Source of the DNA: Bacteroidota bacterium
GTDB taxonomy: Bacteria; Bacteroidota; Bacteroidia; Bacteroidales; P3
NCBI GenBank assembly: GCA_030540495.1
Contig: JAUNWC010000092.1
Span: forward strand, 1 to 6,551
Reading direction: 5' to 3'
Length of the DNA stretch: 6,551 nucleotides
The notes under the pieces were generated by a model. That model was not told where the DNA came from and did no database searches. It saw only the letters and a program-made list of their open reading frames with translations. The position numbers and the translations under genes are program-made. Shown here in pieces: positions 1 through 6,551 of this stretch; the stretch's first letter is position 1; each line of letters begins with the position of its first letter.

Positions 1-2
1 CT

Positions 3-317
3 CTTTCCATACTTATAATTTTTGTTATTTCTATATTATTGTCACAAGTGTTAAGCAATGTGCCTTATACCATATTGATTTTGCCTCTTTTTATACAAGC
101 AAATAGTCAAATACTATGGCTGTCTTTGGCAACAAGTTCTACCTTAGCGGGCAATATAACCATATTTGGAGCAATGGCAAACTTAATAGTTATAGAACAA
201 GCAAACAAAAATAATGTAAGCATAAGCAACAAAGAATTCTATCCTCCTGCCCTTGTAATCTCTTTGCTTACACTCCTTCTCTCCTTTGGAATAATATATA
301 TTTACAATTTATTATAA
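3..317 (+). CDS. C-terminal fragment of a CitMHS/ArsB-type ion permease (5' end outside the window)
   Basis: This is the last 104 codons of an inner-membrane permease. The frame is open to the left window edge, so the true start lies upstream; the TTG at 39 lies inside a membrane helix and is not the start. Visible features are a hydrophobic first segment, the motif SNVP followed by a hydrophobic stretch (about fragment residues 18-31), then STLAGN and GAMANLIVIE (about 46-65), and a final hydrophobic helix ending at the TAA. The pair SNVP...STLAGNxTxxGxxANLIVxE is typical of the C-terminal half of the ion transporter superfamily that includes CitMHS citrate carriers, ArsB arsenite pumps and SLC13-like permeases, where these loops line the substrate site. 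The substrate (arsenite, dicarboxylate, sulfate or other anion) cannot be decided from this fragment. It converges on the exporter operon with a 28-bp gap and is not part of it. Family call fairly sure; substrate unknown. Confidence 0.82.
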   Translation, partial: LSILIIFVISILLSQVLSNVPYTILILPLFIQANSQILWLSLATSSTLAGNITIFGAMANLIVIEQANKNNVSISNKEFYPPALVISLLTLLLSFGIIYIYNLL

Positions 318-345
318 GATTTGGGAAAGAATAAGTTATTATGGG

Positions 346-1644
346 TTACTTTCTTATTGGAAGAAAATATTTTTTCTTTACAAAGAGTTTCCTTAGTCTT
401 CTTCTTTCATCACGGCGTTCTTGTCTTGCCTTGCGAGTAAGTCTTAAACGATAGGCTACAAATGTTGTTGATAAATAAACAGCCACCTGTATCCATAGAG
501 CAAGATGCTCCGTGCTTATTTCCCAAAGAGAAGCCCCCATAGTATTCATTCTTATAAAACCATTGGAAGCAAAAGTGGAAGGAAATACAAAGGAGAAAAG
601 TTTCCAAAACTCTGGCATTGCCTCTCTTGGCCAAGAAAAACCACTCATAAGAAGAATAGGAATGGACATAAAGATATATACCGGAATAGCGTTTTCTCTA
701 TGATAAAAAAGTGTTGAGATAGTCATACCAAGGAAAATGCTTGCAAACAAGAAAGGTATTATAAACCAAAACAATTCCAAAGGCGAAGACATCAAAGCCG
801 GCAAATTAAAGATATGAGGAATAATTATAAGCAAATAAATACTGATAGGAACATAGACAATAAAAACCGCCAAAGCCCTACCAAAAATCACACGAAACAA
901 ACCTCTATAATGAACATTGTTTGGAGTCAAATCCCTCCAACGAGAGCGTTCTGTGGTCTTGCCTGCCATCATACCTATACCCATCATAATTGTTTGTTGA
1001 ATAAGTATTATAAGCACAATAGGAGCAAGAAAAGAAGGGTAACCTCCCGGATTATACAAAACATTTTCTTGTGGAATAAACTTCCTAACATTTCTCACCG
1101 CATCATCGTAGGTGGAACCTTTGGCTATTAGTCCTTTGGCTTCTATTTCGTAGCCCATTGTTCTGCCAACGTATGAGGTGGCAACAGAGAGATTTCTATA
1201 CCAAAAGAAAGAAGAAACATCAGCAAAAACATTTACAAAAGTCTGTCTATTGGTATTAATATCTTTGGAAAAAGTTTTTGGTATATTGATAATTCCATGT
1301 ACTTTGCCTTTGCGTTGCAATTCTTTGGCTTCTAACATAGACATACATTCATATTCTACCTTAACCTCCGGCGTAGCATCTATCATACGAATATATTTTC
1401 TACTCAAAGAAGAATGAGAATTATCCACAACAGCGATGGGAGCATCTCTCAAAGCCTCTTTGTTGTAAATAAAACAAACAGCCAAAGGATAAACCAAAGT
1501 AGCAATAAAAAATATTATAATAACACCCGAATCAGTGAAAATACCATATAACTCTTTGCGAAGGATATAAAACATATCCAACCACGCCATACGATTTTCT
1601 TTCAGAGCCTGCCTTATACTATTAAAATTTAACTTTATCTTCAT
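346..1644 (-). CDS. ABC-2 type transporter permease, YbhR/YhhJ-like (last gene of the exporter operon)
   Basis: This 432-residue inner-membrane protein is one of two permease subunits of an ABC exporter. It has one N-terminal membrane helix (about 40-60), a large periplasmic domain (about 62-203) and five further helices (about 204-227, 252-276, 290-312, 319-336, 381-399). This is the ABC-2 layout of the YhhJ/YbhS/YbhR group. Family-like motifs are PIAVVDNSHSSLSR (69-82), INIPKTFSKDI (119-129) and, near the end, MSGFSWPREAMP (333-344) followed by PSTFASNGFIRMNTMGA (355-371). The tail after residue 400 is very basic and probably cytoplasmic. The first ATG is preceded by an A-rich AAAAGAT stretch; an ATG at codon 19 would give a start closer to that of the sister permease and is a possible alternative. 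The protein has no ATP-binding domain. It lies 43 bp after the other permease gene, so co-transcription is likely. Confidence 0.9.
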   Translation of the reverse strand: MKIKLNFNSIRQALKENRMAWLDMFYILRKELYGIFTDSGVIIIFFIATLVYPLAVCFIYNKEALRDAPIAVVDNSHSSLSRKYIRMIDATPEVKVEYECMSMLEAKELQRKGKVHGIINIPKTFSKDINTNRQTFVNVFADVSSFFWYRNLSVATSYVGRTMGYEIEAKGLIAKGSTYDDAVRNVRKFIPQENVLYNPGGYPSFLAPIVLIILIQQTIMMGIGMMAGKTTERSRWRDLTPNNVHYRGLFRVIFGRALAVFIVYVPISIYLLIIIPHIFNLPALMSSPLELFWFIIPFLFASIFLGMTISTLFYHRENAIPVYIFMSIPILLMSGFSWPREAMPEFWKLFSFVFPSTFASNGFIRMNTMGASLWEISTEHLALWIQVAVYLSTTFVAYRLRLTRKARQERRDERRRLRKLFVKKKYFLPIRK

Positions 1645-1687
1645 TATCTTTTAATCTGATTCTTTGTATTTTATATAAATATTTCTT

Positions 1688-2854
1688 CTAATCTCTTTCA
1701 TAGTCAAGTTTGATAGCAACCGCCTTTATTCTCTTTACTACCAAGAAAGGCAACAACCAAAACATCATCAAAAAAGCAAACGGCAACAAAGTCTCTCCAA
1801 AAGAAAGTCCATTGATTTGCACATTGCAATAGAGTTGATAATATTGTCTAAGCGGATAGATAAAAGTAAAAGGACGGACGGCAGGAAGCATAGCCTCGTT
1901 AGGATAAGTAAAACCTGTAAGAGTAAAAGACATAACTCCATAAAAGGCAGAAATACTCATTGCCGTACGCATAGAAGGAATTATTCCCAAAATCAACAAA
2001 CCCATGGCTTGATAAGAAATAATCGTAAACATAGCACCAAGGTACATAATAGCAGGACTACCTTCGTTAGGGAAGCCCATAATCTTTTCCATTACTATTT
2101 CGCTAAGTATTATCATAATAGTATATAAAAGAGTATAAGGCAACAACTTAGCACTAAGGGCTGTGAATATGTTTCTATTAGAATAGACAAGCCAACGCCG
2201 AGAAGAAGCATTTTTTAACTCTATGCCAACAGCATAAATGGTGCAAATCATAGCCATTACGCAAATAATACCTGGCATCATTATGGAACTCAAATACAAA
2301 GCATAATTCAAAATAGGGTTTGCTATAATATGATTATCGTTTGATATGGGATTGACCTGAGCCATTGCATAAGAGGAGTTTTCTCCTTTCATTAGCCTCA
2401 TTTTCAAATCTGCTCCTATTGCTATGGTGGTAAGCGTTGTATTTATCTCTTTCATTATAAGAGAAGAACCCAAATAATGAGCATATTCAGTATAAAAATT
2501 GACTTGTGGAGCCTTGCCACTATAAACATCTTTTTCAAAATTGCGAGGTATTACAACAAAGGCATAAATCTTTCCTTGTTGCATTTTGACCTTTGCACTT
2601 TCATATGAGGAAAGTTTGTATTTTATGCTACACATTTGCCCAGAGGAAAGATTTCGCGAAATCGTACGCGAAAGAGCGGAATTGTCAAAATCCACTATGG
2701 CAACAGGCATTTGATTAGGCACACCTTGGTTAAGAAAAGTGGCAAAGAAAATTATTATCAAAGCGGGAATTACCACGGTCATCATAAGATAGATAGGCAT
2801 AGATATCATCCTTTCAAATTCCCTTTTGATAACTTGTAAAAATCCTCTTCTCAT
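1688..2854 (-). CDS. ABC-2 type transporter permease, YbhS-like (third gene of the exporter operon)
   Basis: This 388-residue inner-membrane protein is the second permease of the exporter. Helix 1 spans about residues 20-40, followed by a periplasmic domain (about 42-180) and five more helices (about 185-210, 233-255, 268-291, 297-315, 355-373). The order and spacing match the neighbouring permease. Equivalent motifs align clearly: PVAIVDFDNSALSR (50-63) with PIAVVDNSHSSLSR, VVIPRNFEKDV (100-110) with INIPKTFSKDI, and TGFTYPNEAM (313-322) with SGFSWPREAM. The two are therefore diverged paralogues, and a heterodimer is the simplest model, as inferred for E. coli YbhS/YbhR. Length is normal for the family and no ATPase domain is present. 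The start is the first ATG in the frame, in an A-rich context (CTAAATCAA before ATG). It follows the adaptor gene by 48 bp. Confidence 0.9.
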   Translation of the reverse strand: MRRGFLQVIKREFERMISMPIYLMMTVVIPALIIIFFATFLNQGVPNQMPVAIVDFDNSALSRTISRNLSSGQMCSIKYKLSSYESAKVKMQQGKIYAFVVIPRNFEKDVYSGKAPQVNFYTEYAHYLGSSLIMKEINTTLTTIAIGADLKMRLMKGENSSYAMAQVNPISNDNHIIANPILNYALYLSSIMMPGIICVMAMICTIYAVGIELKNASSRRWLVYSNRNIFTALSAKLLPYTLLYTIMIILSEIVMEKIMGFPNEGSPAIMYLGAMFTIISYQAMGLLILGIIPSMRTAMSISAFYGVMSFTLTGFTYPNEAMLPAVRPFTFIYPLRQYYQLYCNVQINGLSFGETLLPFAFLMMFWLLPFLVVKRIKAVAIKLDYERD

Positions 2855-2902
2855 TTGATTTAGTGGTTATTATATATTTTTTAGCAAAGGAAAGAAACAA
2901 TA

Positions 2903-3946
2903 TTATTTCATTTTTGTCCAATTGACAATAATGCTCATACCCGGACGCAAACCGTTGATTTTTTCCATAGGTTTTGCCCTTACTTCAAAGGTTTTGGTAT
3001 CGTATTCGTCTGTTATTTTGGTTGCTTTCCAAGTTGCATATGAAGCCATTGCTTTTATATAATTGACCTTTAATTTTATTTCCCTATTGTTCATAGCAGG
3101 AATTTTAGCAGAAAGCACTGTACCCATTTTTATTTTGCTCAAAAGGTCTTCCCTAATATTAAAAGTAACCCAAACATCATTCAAATCTACTATGCTCATA
3201 ATAGGAGAACCCGTTCCAACAAGTTCGCCAACCTTTGGAAATATCTCCACCACCTCGCCGGATATAGGAGCAATAAGTCTTGTTTCGTTTTTATAAGAAT
3301 TTACCTCCATAACCGCACCTTTTGCTCTATTTACCTGAGCAGCGGCAGCATTTTTGTCCTCTATTTGAGCACCATTTAAAGCCATATTGTATTGACTCAA
3401 AGCCGCTTTTTCCTGAGCAACGGCTGCCTTATACTGAGCCTCTATTTCATCAAACTTTTGTGCAGTAATAACTCCTTTTCCATAAAGGTTTTTCATTCTA
3501 CTATAAGTCTTTTGAGCATATTCCGATGCGGCTTTTGCTCTTTCATACTGCTCTTTTGCCCCTTCTATGGTCTCTTTTCTTGTTCCCTTATTTGCTTTAT
3601 TACTTAGTGCCTGTGCAGCATCTTCTGCAGCCATAGCCTGAACAGTCTTGGCATCTATCTCCGGCGAATCAATAAAAACCAACAACTGTCCCTTCTCTAC
3701 TTTTTCTCCCTCCTCTACTTTCAACTCCAAAACTCTACCCGGCACCTTCCCCGAAACTCTTACCTCCGTTGCCTCAACTTCTCCTTGCAAAATCAATTCA
3801 TCAGGAGTAAGTATAAAATAACCTATCACAGCAACCACTGCAATAAAAGCCAACAATATAATAAAAGAAGAAACCAAGGTTTTATTCTCTCTTGTTTTTA
3901 TGATTCTGTTTTTTTTGCTTGTTATGTTGTTATTCAAATTTTCCAT
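2903..3946 (-). CDS. HlyD-family periplasmic adaptor (membrane fusion protein) of an ABC exporter
   Basis: This 347-residue protein would be anchored in the inner membrane and link the permeases to the TolC channel across the periplasm. After a short charged cytoplasmic N-terminus, one membrane helix covers about 24-46. The first half of the lipoyl-like domain lies at about 53-93 (GEVEATEVRVSGKVPGRV, then VEEGEKVEKGQLLVFID). An alanine- and charge-rich coiled-coil hairpin covers about 100-215, with a turn near YGKGVITAQKFDE (155-167). The second lipoyl half is at about 222-253 (TRLIAPISGEVVEIFPKVGE), followed by a beta-barrel region (VWVTFNIREDLL, about 258-269) and a C-terminal GLRPGMSIIVNW (332-343). 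This is the standard order for YbhG/YhiI/EmrA-type adaptors and the length is normal. The start codon is preceded by ATAAAAGAT. The gene lies 25 bp after tolC and 48 bp before the first permease gene. Codons 10-13 carry a run of eight A. Confidence 0.93.
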   Translation of the reverse strand: MENLNNNITSKKNRIIKTRENKTLVSSFIILLAFIAVVAVIGYFILTPDELILQGEVEATEVRVSGKVPGRVLELKVEEGEKVEKGQLLVFIDSPEIDAKTVQAMAAEDAAQALSNKANKGTRKETIEGAKEQYERAKAASEYAQKTYSRMKNLYGKGVITAQKFDEIEAQYKAAVAQEKAALSQYNMALNGAQIEDKNAAAAQVNRAKGAVMEVNSYKNETRLIAPISGEVVEIFPKVGELVGTGSPIMSIVDLNDVWVTFNIREDLLSKIKMGTVLSAKIPAMNNREIKLKVNYIKAMASYATWKATKITDEYDTKTFEVRAKPMEKINGLRPGMSIIVNWTKMK

Positions 3947-3971
3947 ATCTTTTATAATGATTTTTTATTGA

Positions 3972-5477
3972 TTATCTTTTAATTACAGGGCTTTGTATTT
4001 TGCCCAAACTTTGATTCAAATAAAGGTCGGTAAGCATTAGGTTGATATCCGAGTCTATTAATTCACTTTTGGCAGAAACCCAAGAAGTCTGAGCAGCCAT
4101 AAGGTCAGAAGTAGAAATAACTCCTTCATCAAAACCCAATTGAGCCTGACGCAAATTCTCTATGGCATGCTCCATATTGTTTTTGGCTATAAGATTTTGT
4201 TTTACGGCTTCGTTTCTTGAATTTTGTTTCATATTTGCTTGCAACTCCATTTTCTCCATACCCTCTTGTTGAGTTAGTTGTGCTATTCTTAGTTTGTGTT
4301 TTGCAGCGTTTAGGGTATGTATTCTTTCGCCAAAATGAAAAATAGGCACCGTAACTCCCACTCCTATAACAAAACTACCTTTAAAACTCTTGTCAAAACC
4401 ATTGAACAAACTTGGGTTAGAAACAACATAATTGCCCTGTGCCACTATGTTTGGCAAAAAACGAGAACGAGCAATATTCAACTCACTTTTTGCTATATTT
4501 ACACTTTGCTCCAACAATTGTGCCTCCGGTCTTTGATTTATATCCTGTTTTATGGAATCATTGCGAACAATGTCAAAAGAAGTCTCATTTTCGTTGTAAG
4601 TCAAATTATAATCATAGTTAAAATCCAAACCACAAATCTGATTTAGATACATTTTAGCAAGTTTTAATCCATTTTCTGCCTTAGTCAAAGTCATATCGCT
4701 TTCGTTAAGTTTTACTTTCACTTTCAACAACTCGGCATTGGTAACAAGCCCCTCGTTAAACAACTGCTCTATATCCTCATATGTCTTTTGCAAAAGAGTG
4801 TTATACTCCTCAGCCAACTCTTTTTTCTTTTGCAAAGAAACCACTCTCCAAAAAGCCTCATCCACTTGTATCAATACGTTAATATTGTCGTTATCGTATT
4901 TTATTTTGGCAACATTTTCCGCATATTTGCTCATTTTATATAACTCTAATATCTTTCCTCCCATAAAAATAGGCTGAGTAAAACCTATACCAGCAACAAA
5001 AATATTTGTCATATCAAAAGTTAAAGCACTCTTTGGCAAATAAGCCACATGGTTAGGCACAAACTCAGAAGGATTGGTTGTAGGTTGTCCAGAGGAGTTT
5101 ATAGGTACCGTTCTTGTTGTACCATCTAACATGGTTACCTCAGTAGTTCTTATATCGTCCATTGTGTAAGTAAATTTGCCATCCGCTCCTATGGAACCCA
5201 CAGGCAAAGTGGCATCTTCGGACAAAACCGACATTTCATCTCCGCGTGAGTTATACATATATGTACCCACCGCATTAAAATTTGGTAAGAATTGAGTAAA
5301 AGTTGCTTTACGCACACTAATAGCGGCTTGCAAAGTTTCTTCTGATATAAGGCTTGTCTTATTATGCCTTAGTGCCATATTCCTACAAGAATCTAATGTA
5401 AATTCCTGTGCTTTAAGGCAAAAGGCATTAGAAAATAACGTTGCAACCAACAAACACGCTCTCCAATATCTCTTCAT
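3972..5477 (-). CDS. TolC-family outer-membrane efflux protein (first gene of the exporter operon)
   Basis: This 501-residue protein would form the trimeric outer-membrane channel of the exporter. A signal peptide is visible: MKRYWR, a hydrophobic core to about residue 20, and a likely cleavage after LKA (23) before QEF. The mature protein shows the internal duplication of TolC: FLPNFNAVGTY (63-73) pairs with FLPNIVAQGNY (340-350), GFTQPIFMGGK (165-175) with GVTVPIFHFGE (374-384), and FNEGLVTNAELL (240-251) with FDEGVISTSDLM (449-460). Long alpha-helical stretches lie between (about 180-280 and 385-485). The first half has an outer loop of roughly 90 residues (74-163) between the strand pair, against about 20 in the second half. 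The start is the first ATG, directly before the signal peptide. As the first gene facing the divergent region, it probably carries the operon promoter. Cys20 lies in NAFC, a poor lipobox, so lipidation is unlikely. Confidence 0.93.
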   Translation of the reverse strand: MKRYWRACLLVATLFSNAFCLKAQEFTLDSCRNMALRHNKTSLISEETLQAAISVRKATFTQFLPNFNAVGTYMYNSRGDEMSVLSEDATLPVGSIGADGKFTYTMDDIRTTEVTMLDGTTRTVPINSSGQPTTNPSEFVPNHVAYLPKSALTFDMTNIFVAGIGFTQPIFMGGKILELYKMSKYAENVAKIKYDNDNINVLIQVDEAFWRVVSLQKKKELAEEYNTLLQKTYEDIEQLFNEGLVTNAELLKVKVKLNESDMTLTKAENGLKLAKMYLNQICGLDFNYDYNLTYNENETSFDIVRNDSIKQDINQRPEAQLLEQSVNIAKSELNIARSRFLPNIVAQGNYVVSNPSLFNGFDKSFKGSFVIGVGVTVPIFHFGERIHTLNAAKHKLRIAQLTQQEGMEKMELQANMKQNSRNEAVKQNLIAKNNMEHAIENLRQAQLGFDEGVISTSDLMAAQTSWVSAKSELIDSDINLMLTDLYLNQSLGKIQSPVIKR

Positions 5478-5587
5478 AAATGTAGTTATTTAATTACGAT
5501 TACAAAATATAGCAAAAACCATACCATAAGCATATAACAATAAAAACATATTCTTTTCGTTTTCTTTTTGAAACAAAGTAGAAAGAT
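5478..5587. promoter_or_regulatory. Divergent intergenic region between the exporter operon and miaA
   Basis: These 110 bp separate two start codons pointing away from each other, so promoters for both directions are expected here. The region is very AT-rich. No exact match to the Bacteroidota sigma-ABfr -7 element TAnnTTTG was found on either strand. No clear operator palindrome was seen, and no regulator gene adjoins the region, so nothing here indicates how the exporter is controlled. The miaA start is preceded by AGAAAGAT, an A-rich context without a Shine-Dalgarno motif, as is common in this phylum. Confidence 0.5.
5503..5511 (-). promoter_or_regulatory. Weak candidate -7 promoter element for the tolC operon
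   Basis: On the minus strand this site reads TATATTTTG, which is the Bacteroidota consensus TAnnTTTG with one extra base between the two halves. It would put the transcription start about 20 bases before the TolC ATG. The nearest upstream TTG (5540-5538) is about 26 bp away, longer than the usual -33 to -7 spacing. A second near-match, TATGTTTT, lies at 5550-5543. This is a guess from sequence similarity alone. Confidence 0.22.
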
Positions 5588-6460
5588 ATGAAAAAAACTC
5601 TACATATTATAGTTGGACCTACTGCAAGTGGCAAAACCACCTTTGCAATAGACTTGGCTAAAAGATTGAAAACCGAAATTGTTTCGGCAGATTCTCGGCA
5701 AATTTTCAAAGAAATGAGCATAGGTGTGGCTCGTCCTTCTGAAAGTGAGTTGCAAAGTGTTAAGCATCACTTGATTGCTACTTGGAGCATAAAAGAAAAT
5801 TACAGCGTAGCAAGGTACGAAAAAGAGGCACTTGGAATAATAAACTCTTTGTTTGAAAAGTATAACGACGTTGTTATGGTAGGAGGCAGTGGGCTGTATA
5901 TAGACGCTATAATAAAAGGAATAGACTATATGCCCGATATATCCGAAGGAACAAGAAATTATGTAAAACAATTATTTTCTTCTCAAGGTATTACTGCCCT
6001 ACAAGAAAAGTTAAAAGAGCATGACCCAGAGTATTACAACATAGTAGATAAACAAAACCACAGACGTTTGCAAAGAGCCTTAGAAGTATGTTTGGAAAGT
6101 GGCAAAAGTTTTTCATCTTTTAGAAAGGAAAGTAGAAAAGAAAGAGAATTTGATATCAAACTTATAGGAATAAGACGCAAGAGAGAAGAGTTAGTTGATA
6201 GGATAAATAAAAGGGTGGATAATATGATAAACGAAGGCTTGGTAAAAGAGGTTACTTCTTTGTATGAATACAAGGACTTATTAGCCTTAAATACAGTAGG
6301 ATACAAAGAAATTTTTGAGTATTTGGACAATAAAACAAGCCTCAATGAAGCCATAGAACAAATAAAAATACATACTCGTCAGTACGCAAAACGACAGATG
6401 ACTTGGTTTAACAAAGAAGAAAACATCACTTGGATAGAACAGCCTGAGGCTGACCTATAA
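5588..6460 (+). CDS. miaA: tRNA dimethylallyltransferase MiaA
   Basis: MiaA transfers a dimethylallyl group from dimethylallyl diphosphate to N6 of adenosine 37 in tRNAs that read codons starting with U, the first step of i6A/ms2i6A formation; it acts in the cytoplasm. The 290-residue protein carries the family signatures in order: P-loop GPTASGKT (10-17), SADSRQIF (33-40) with the catalytic Asp35, HHL (60-62), VGGSGLYIDAI (98-108), the tRNA-contacting HRRLQRALEV (158-167), LNTVGYKEI (234-242) and HTRQYAKRQMTWF (262-274). All key residues are present and the length is close to the usual 300, so the enzyme should be active. The SADSRQ motif is followed by IF where many homologues have VY or IY, a mild change. 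The start is the first ATG, seven residues before the P-loop strand. The last codons (QPEADL) lie in a GC-richer inverted repeat that leads into the downstream repeat region. It is divergent from the exporter operon. Confidence 0.97.
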   Translation: MKKTLHIIVGPTASGKTTFAIDLAKRLKTEIVSADSRQIFKEMSIGVARPSESELQSVKHHLIATWSIKENYSVARYEKEALGIINSLFEKYNDVVMVGGSGLYIDAIIKGIDYMPDISEGTRNYVKQLFSSQGITALQEKLKEHDPEYYNIVDKQNHRRLQRALEVCLESGKSFSSFRKESRKEREFDIKLIGIRRKREELVDRINKRVDNMINEGLVKEVTSLYEYKDLLALNTVGYKEIFEYLDNKTSLNEAIEQIKIHTRQYAKRQMTWFNKEENITWIEQPEADL

Positions 6461-6482
6461 GGGCAAAGCCGGTTGATAGGTT

Positions 6483-6500
6483 ACAGGCACAGCCTGTTTT
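6483..6500 (+). terminator. Probable intrinsic terminator after miaA
   Basis: A perfect 6-bp stem, ACAGGC (6483-6488) with GCCTGT (6492-6497), closes a 3-base loop and runs directly into TTT, giving four consecutive T including the last stem base. It lies 22 bp after the miaA stop codon, in the right place and orientation to end its transcript. The stem and T run are both short, so termination may be partial. Confidence 0.6.
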
Positions 6501-6551
6501 ATGGGTTGTTATAGGTTGGAGGCAGGTTGAGATAGGTTAGCATAGGTTGGG
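6501..6551 (+). repeat. Degenerate ~10-bp tandem repeat, core ATAGGTTG, running off the window
   Basis: The core GGTT occurs at 6504, 6514, 6525, 6535 and 6545, spaced 10, 11, 10 and 10 bp; the units read ATGGGTTGTT, ATAGGTTGGA, GGCAGGTTGA, GATAGGTTAG and CATAGGTTGG. One more copy of the core, GATAGGTTA, lies at 6475-6483, before the terminator hairpin. The top strand is rich in G and T with only two C in the 51 bases, unlike the rest of the window. No coding function is evident. The tract is cut by the window edge, so its full length and copy number are unknown. Confidence 0.65.

Noticed and set aside
39..317. Complete 92-residue small membrane protein starting at TTG 39
   Set aside because: The frame is open upstream to the window edge and continues a hydrophobic helix, and the motifs match the C-terminus of a much longer permease family.
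361..378. Inverted repeat AAGAAAA / TTTTCTT near the end of the distal permease gene, as a terminator
   Set aside because: It is inside the coding sequence, contains almost no GC pairs, and reflects the Lys-rich codons. The 28-bp gap at 318-345 also holds no convincing terminator hairpin.
814..1131. 105-codon plus-strand open frame inside the operon-distal permease gene
   Set aside because: It is antisense to a well-supported membrane protein, has a low-complexity Asn/Lys/His/Thr-rich translation, and shows no family motif.
3909..3916. Run of eight T (A on the coding strand) in codons 10-13 of the adaptor gene, as a phase-variation tract
   Set aside because: Runs of this length are expected in such AT-rich DNA, and the run simply encodes Lys-Lys-Asn in a charged N-terminus. 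Nothing else points to switching.
5600..5971. 123-codon open frame on the minus strand inside miaA
   Set aside because: It lies fully antisense to a gene with complete MiaA motifs, and its translation has a Cys/Phe/Tyr-rich composition typical of a shadow frame with no recognisable domain.

Overview
The window looks like chromosomal DNA from an AT-rich member of the Bacteroidota, probably Bacteroidales. The evidence is the low GC content with A/T-ending codons, A-rich translation starts without a clear Shine-Dalgarno motif, the '...KAQ' signal-peptide end on the TolC protein, and the gene order TolC - HlyD adaptor - ABC-2 permease - ABC-2 permease. No database search was run, so the taxonomy is an inference.

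Layout: positions 1-317 (+) hold the C-terminal end of an ion permease of the CitMHS/ArsB type, cut by the window edge. It converges, with only 28 bp between stop codons, on a four-gene minus-strand operon filling 346-5477. In transcription order the operon is: TolC-family outer-membrane channel (5477-3972), HlyD-family periplasmic adaptor (3946-2903), ABC-2 permease (2854-1688) and a second ABC-2 permease (1644-346). Gaps are 25, 48 and 43 bp. A 110-bp divergent intergenic region separates the operon from miaA (5588-6460, +), the tRNA dimethylallyltransferase gene. After miaA come a short intrinsic terminator and a G-rich, C-poor tract of about 10-bp repeats that runs off the end of the window.

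How it works: the four operon products are the parts of a tripartite ABC exporter resembling E. coli YbhG-YbhF-YbhS-YbhR. The paired permeases would sit in the inner membrane, the adaptor would bridge the periplasm, and the TolC channel would cross the outer membrane. The ATPase (YbhF counterpart) is not encoded in the operon or anywhere in the window, although both operon ends are visible, so it would have to be supplied from elsewhere. The exported substrate cannot be read from the sequence. MiaA is a housekeeping tRNA-modification enzyme with no evident functional link to the exporter.

No clearly new system was found. The two points most worth following are the absent ATPase gene and the repeat tract after miaA. 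No RNA genes, CRISPR arrays or insertion sequences were seen.
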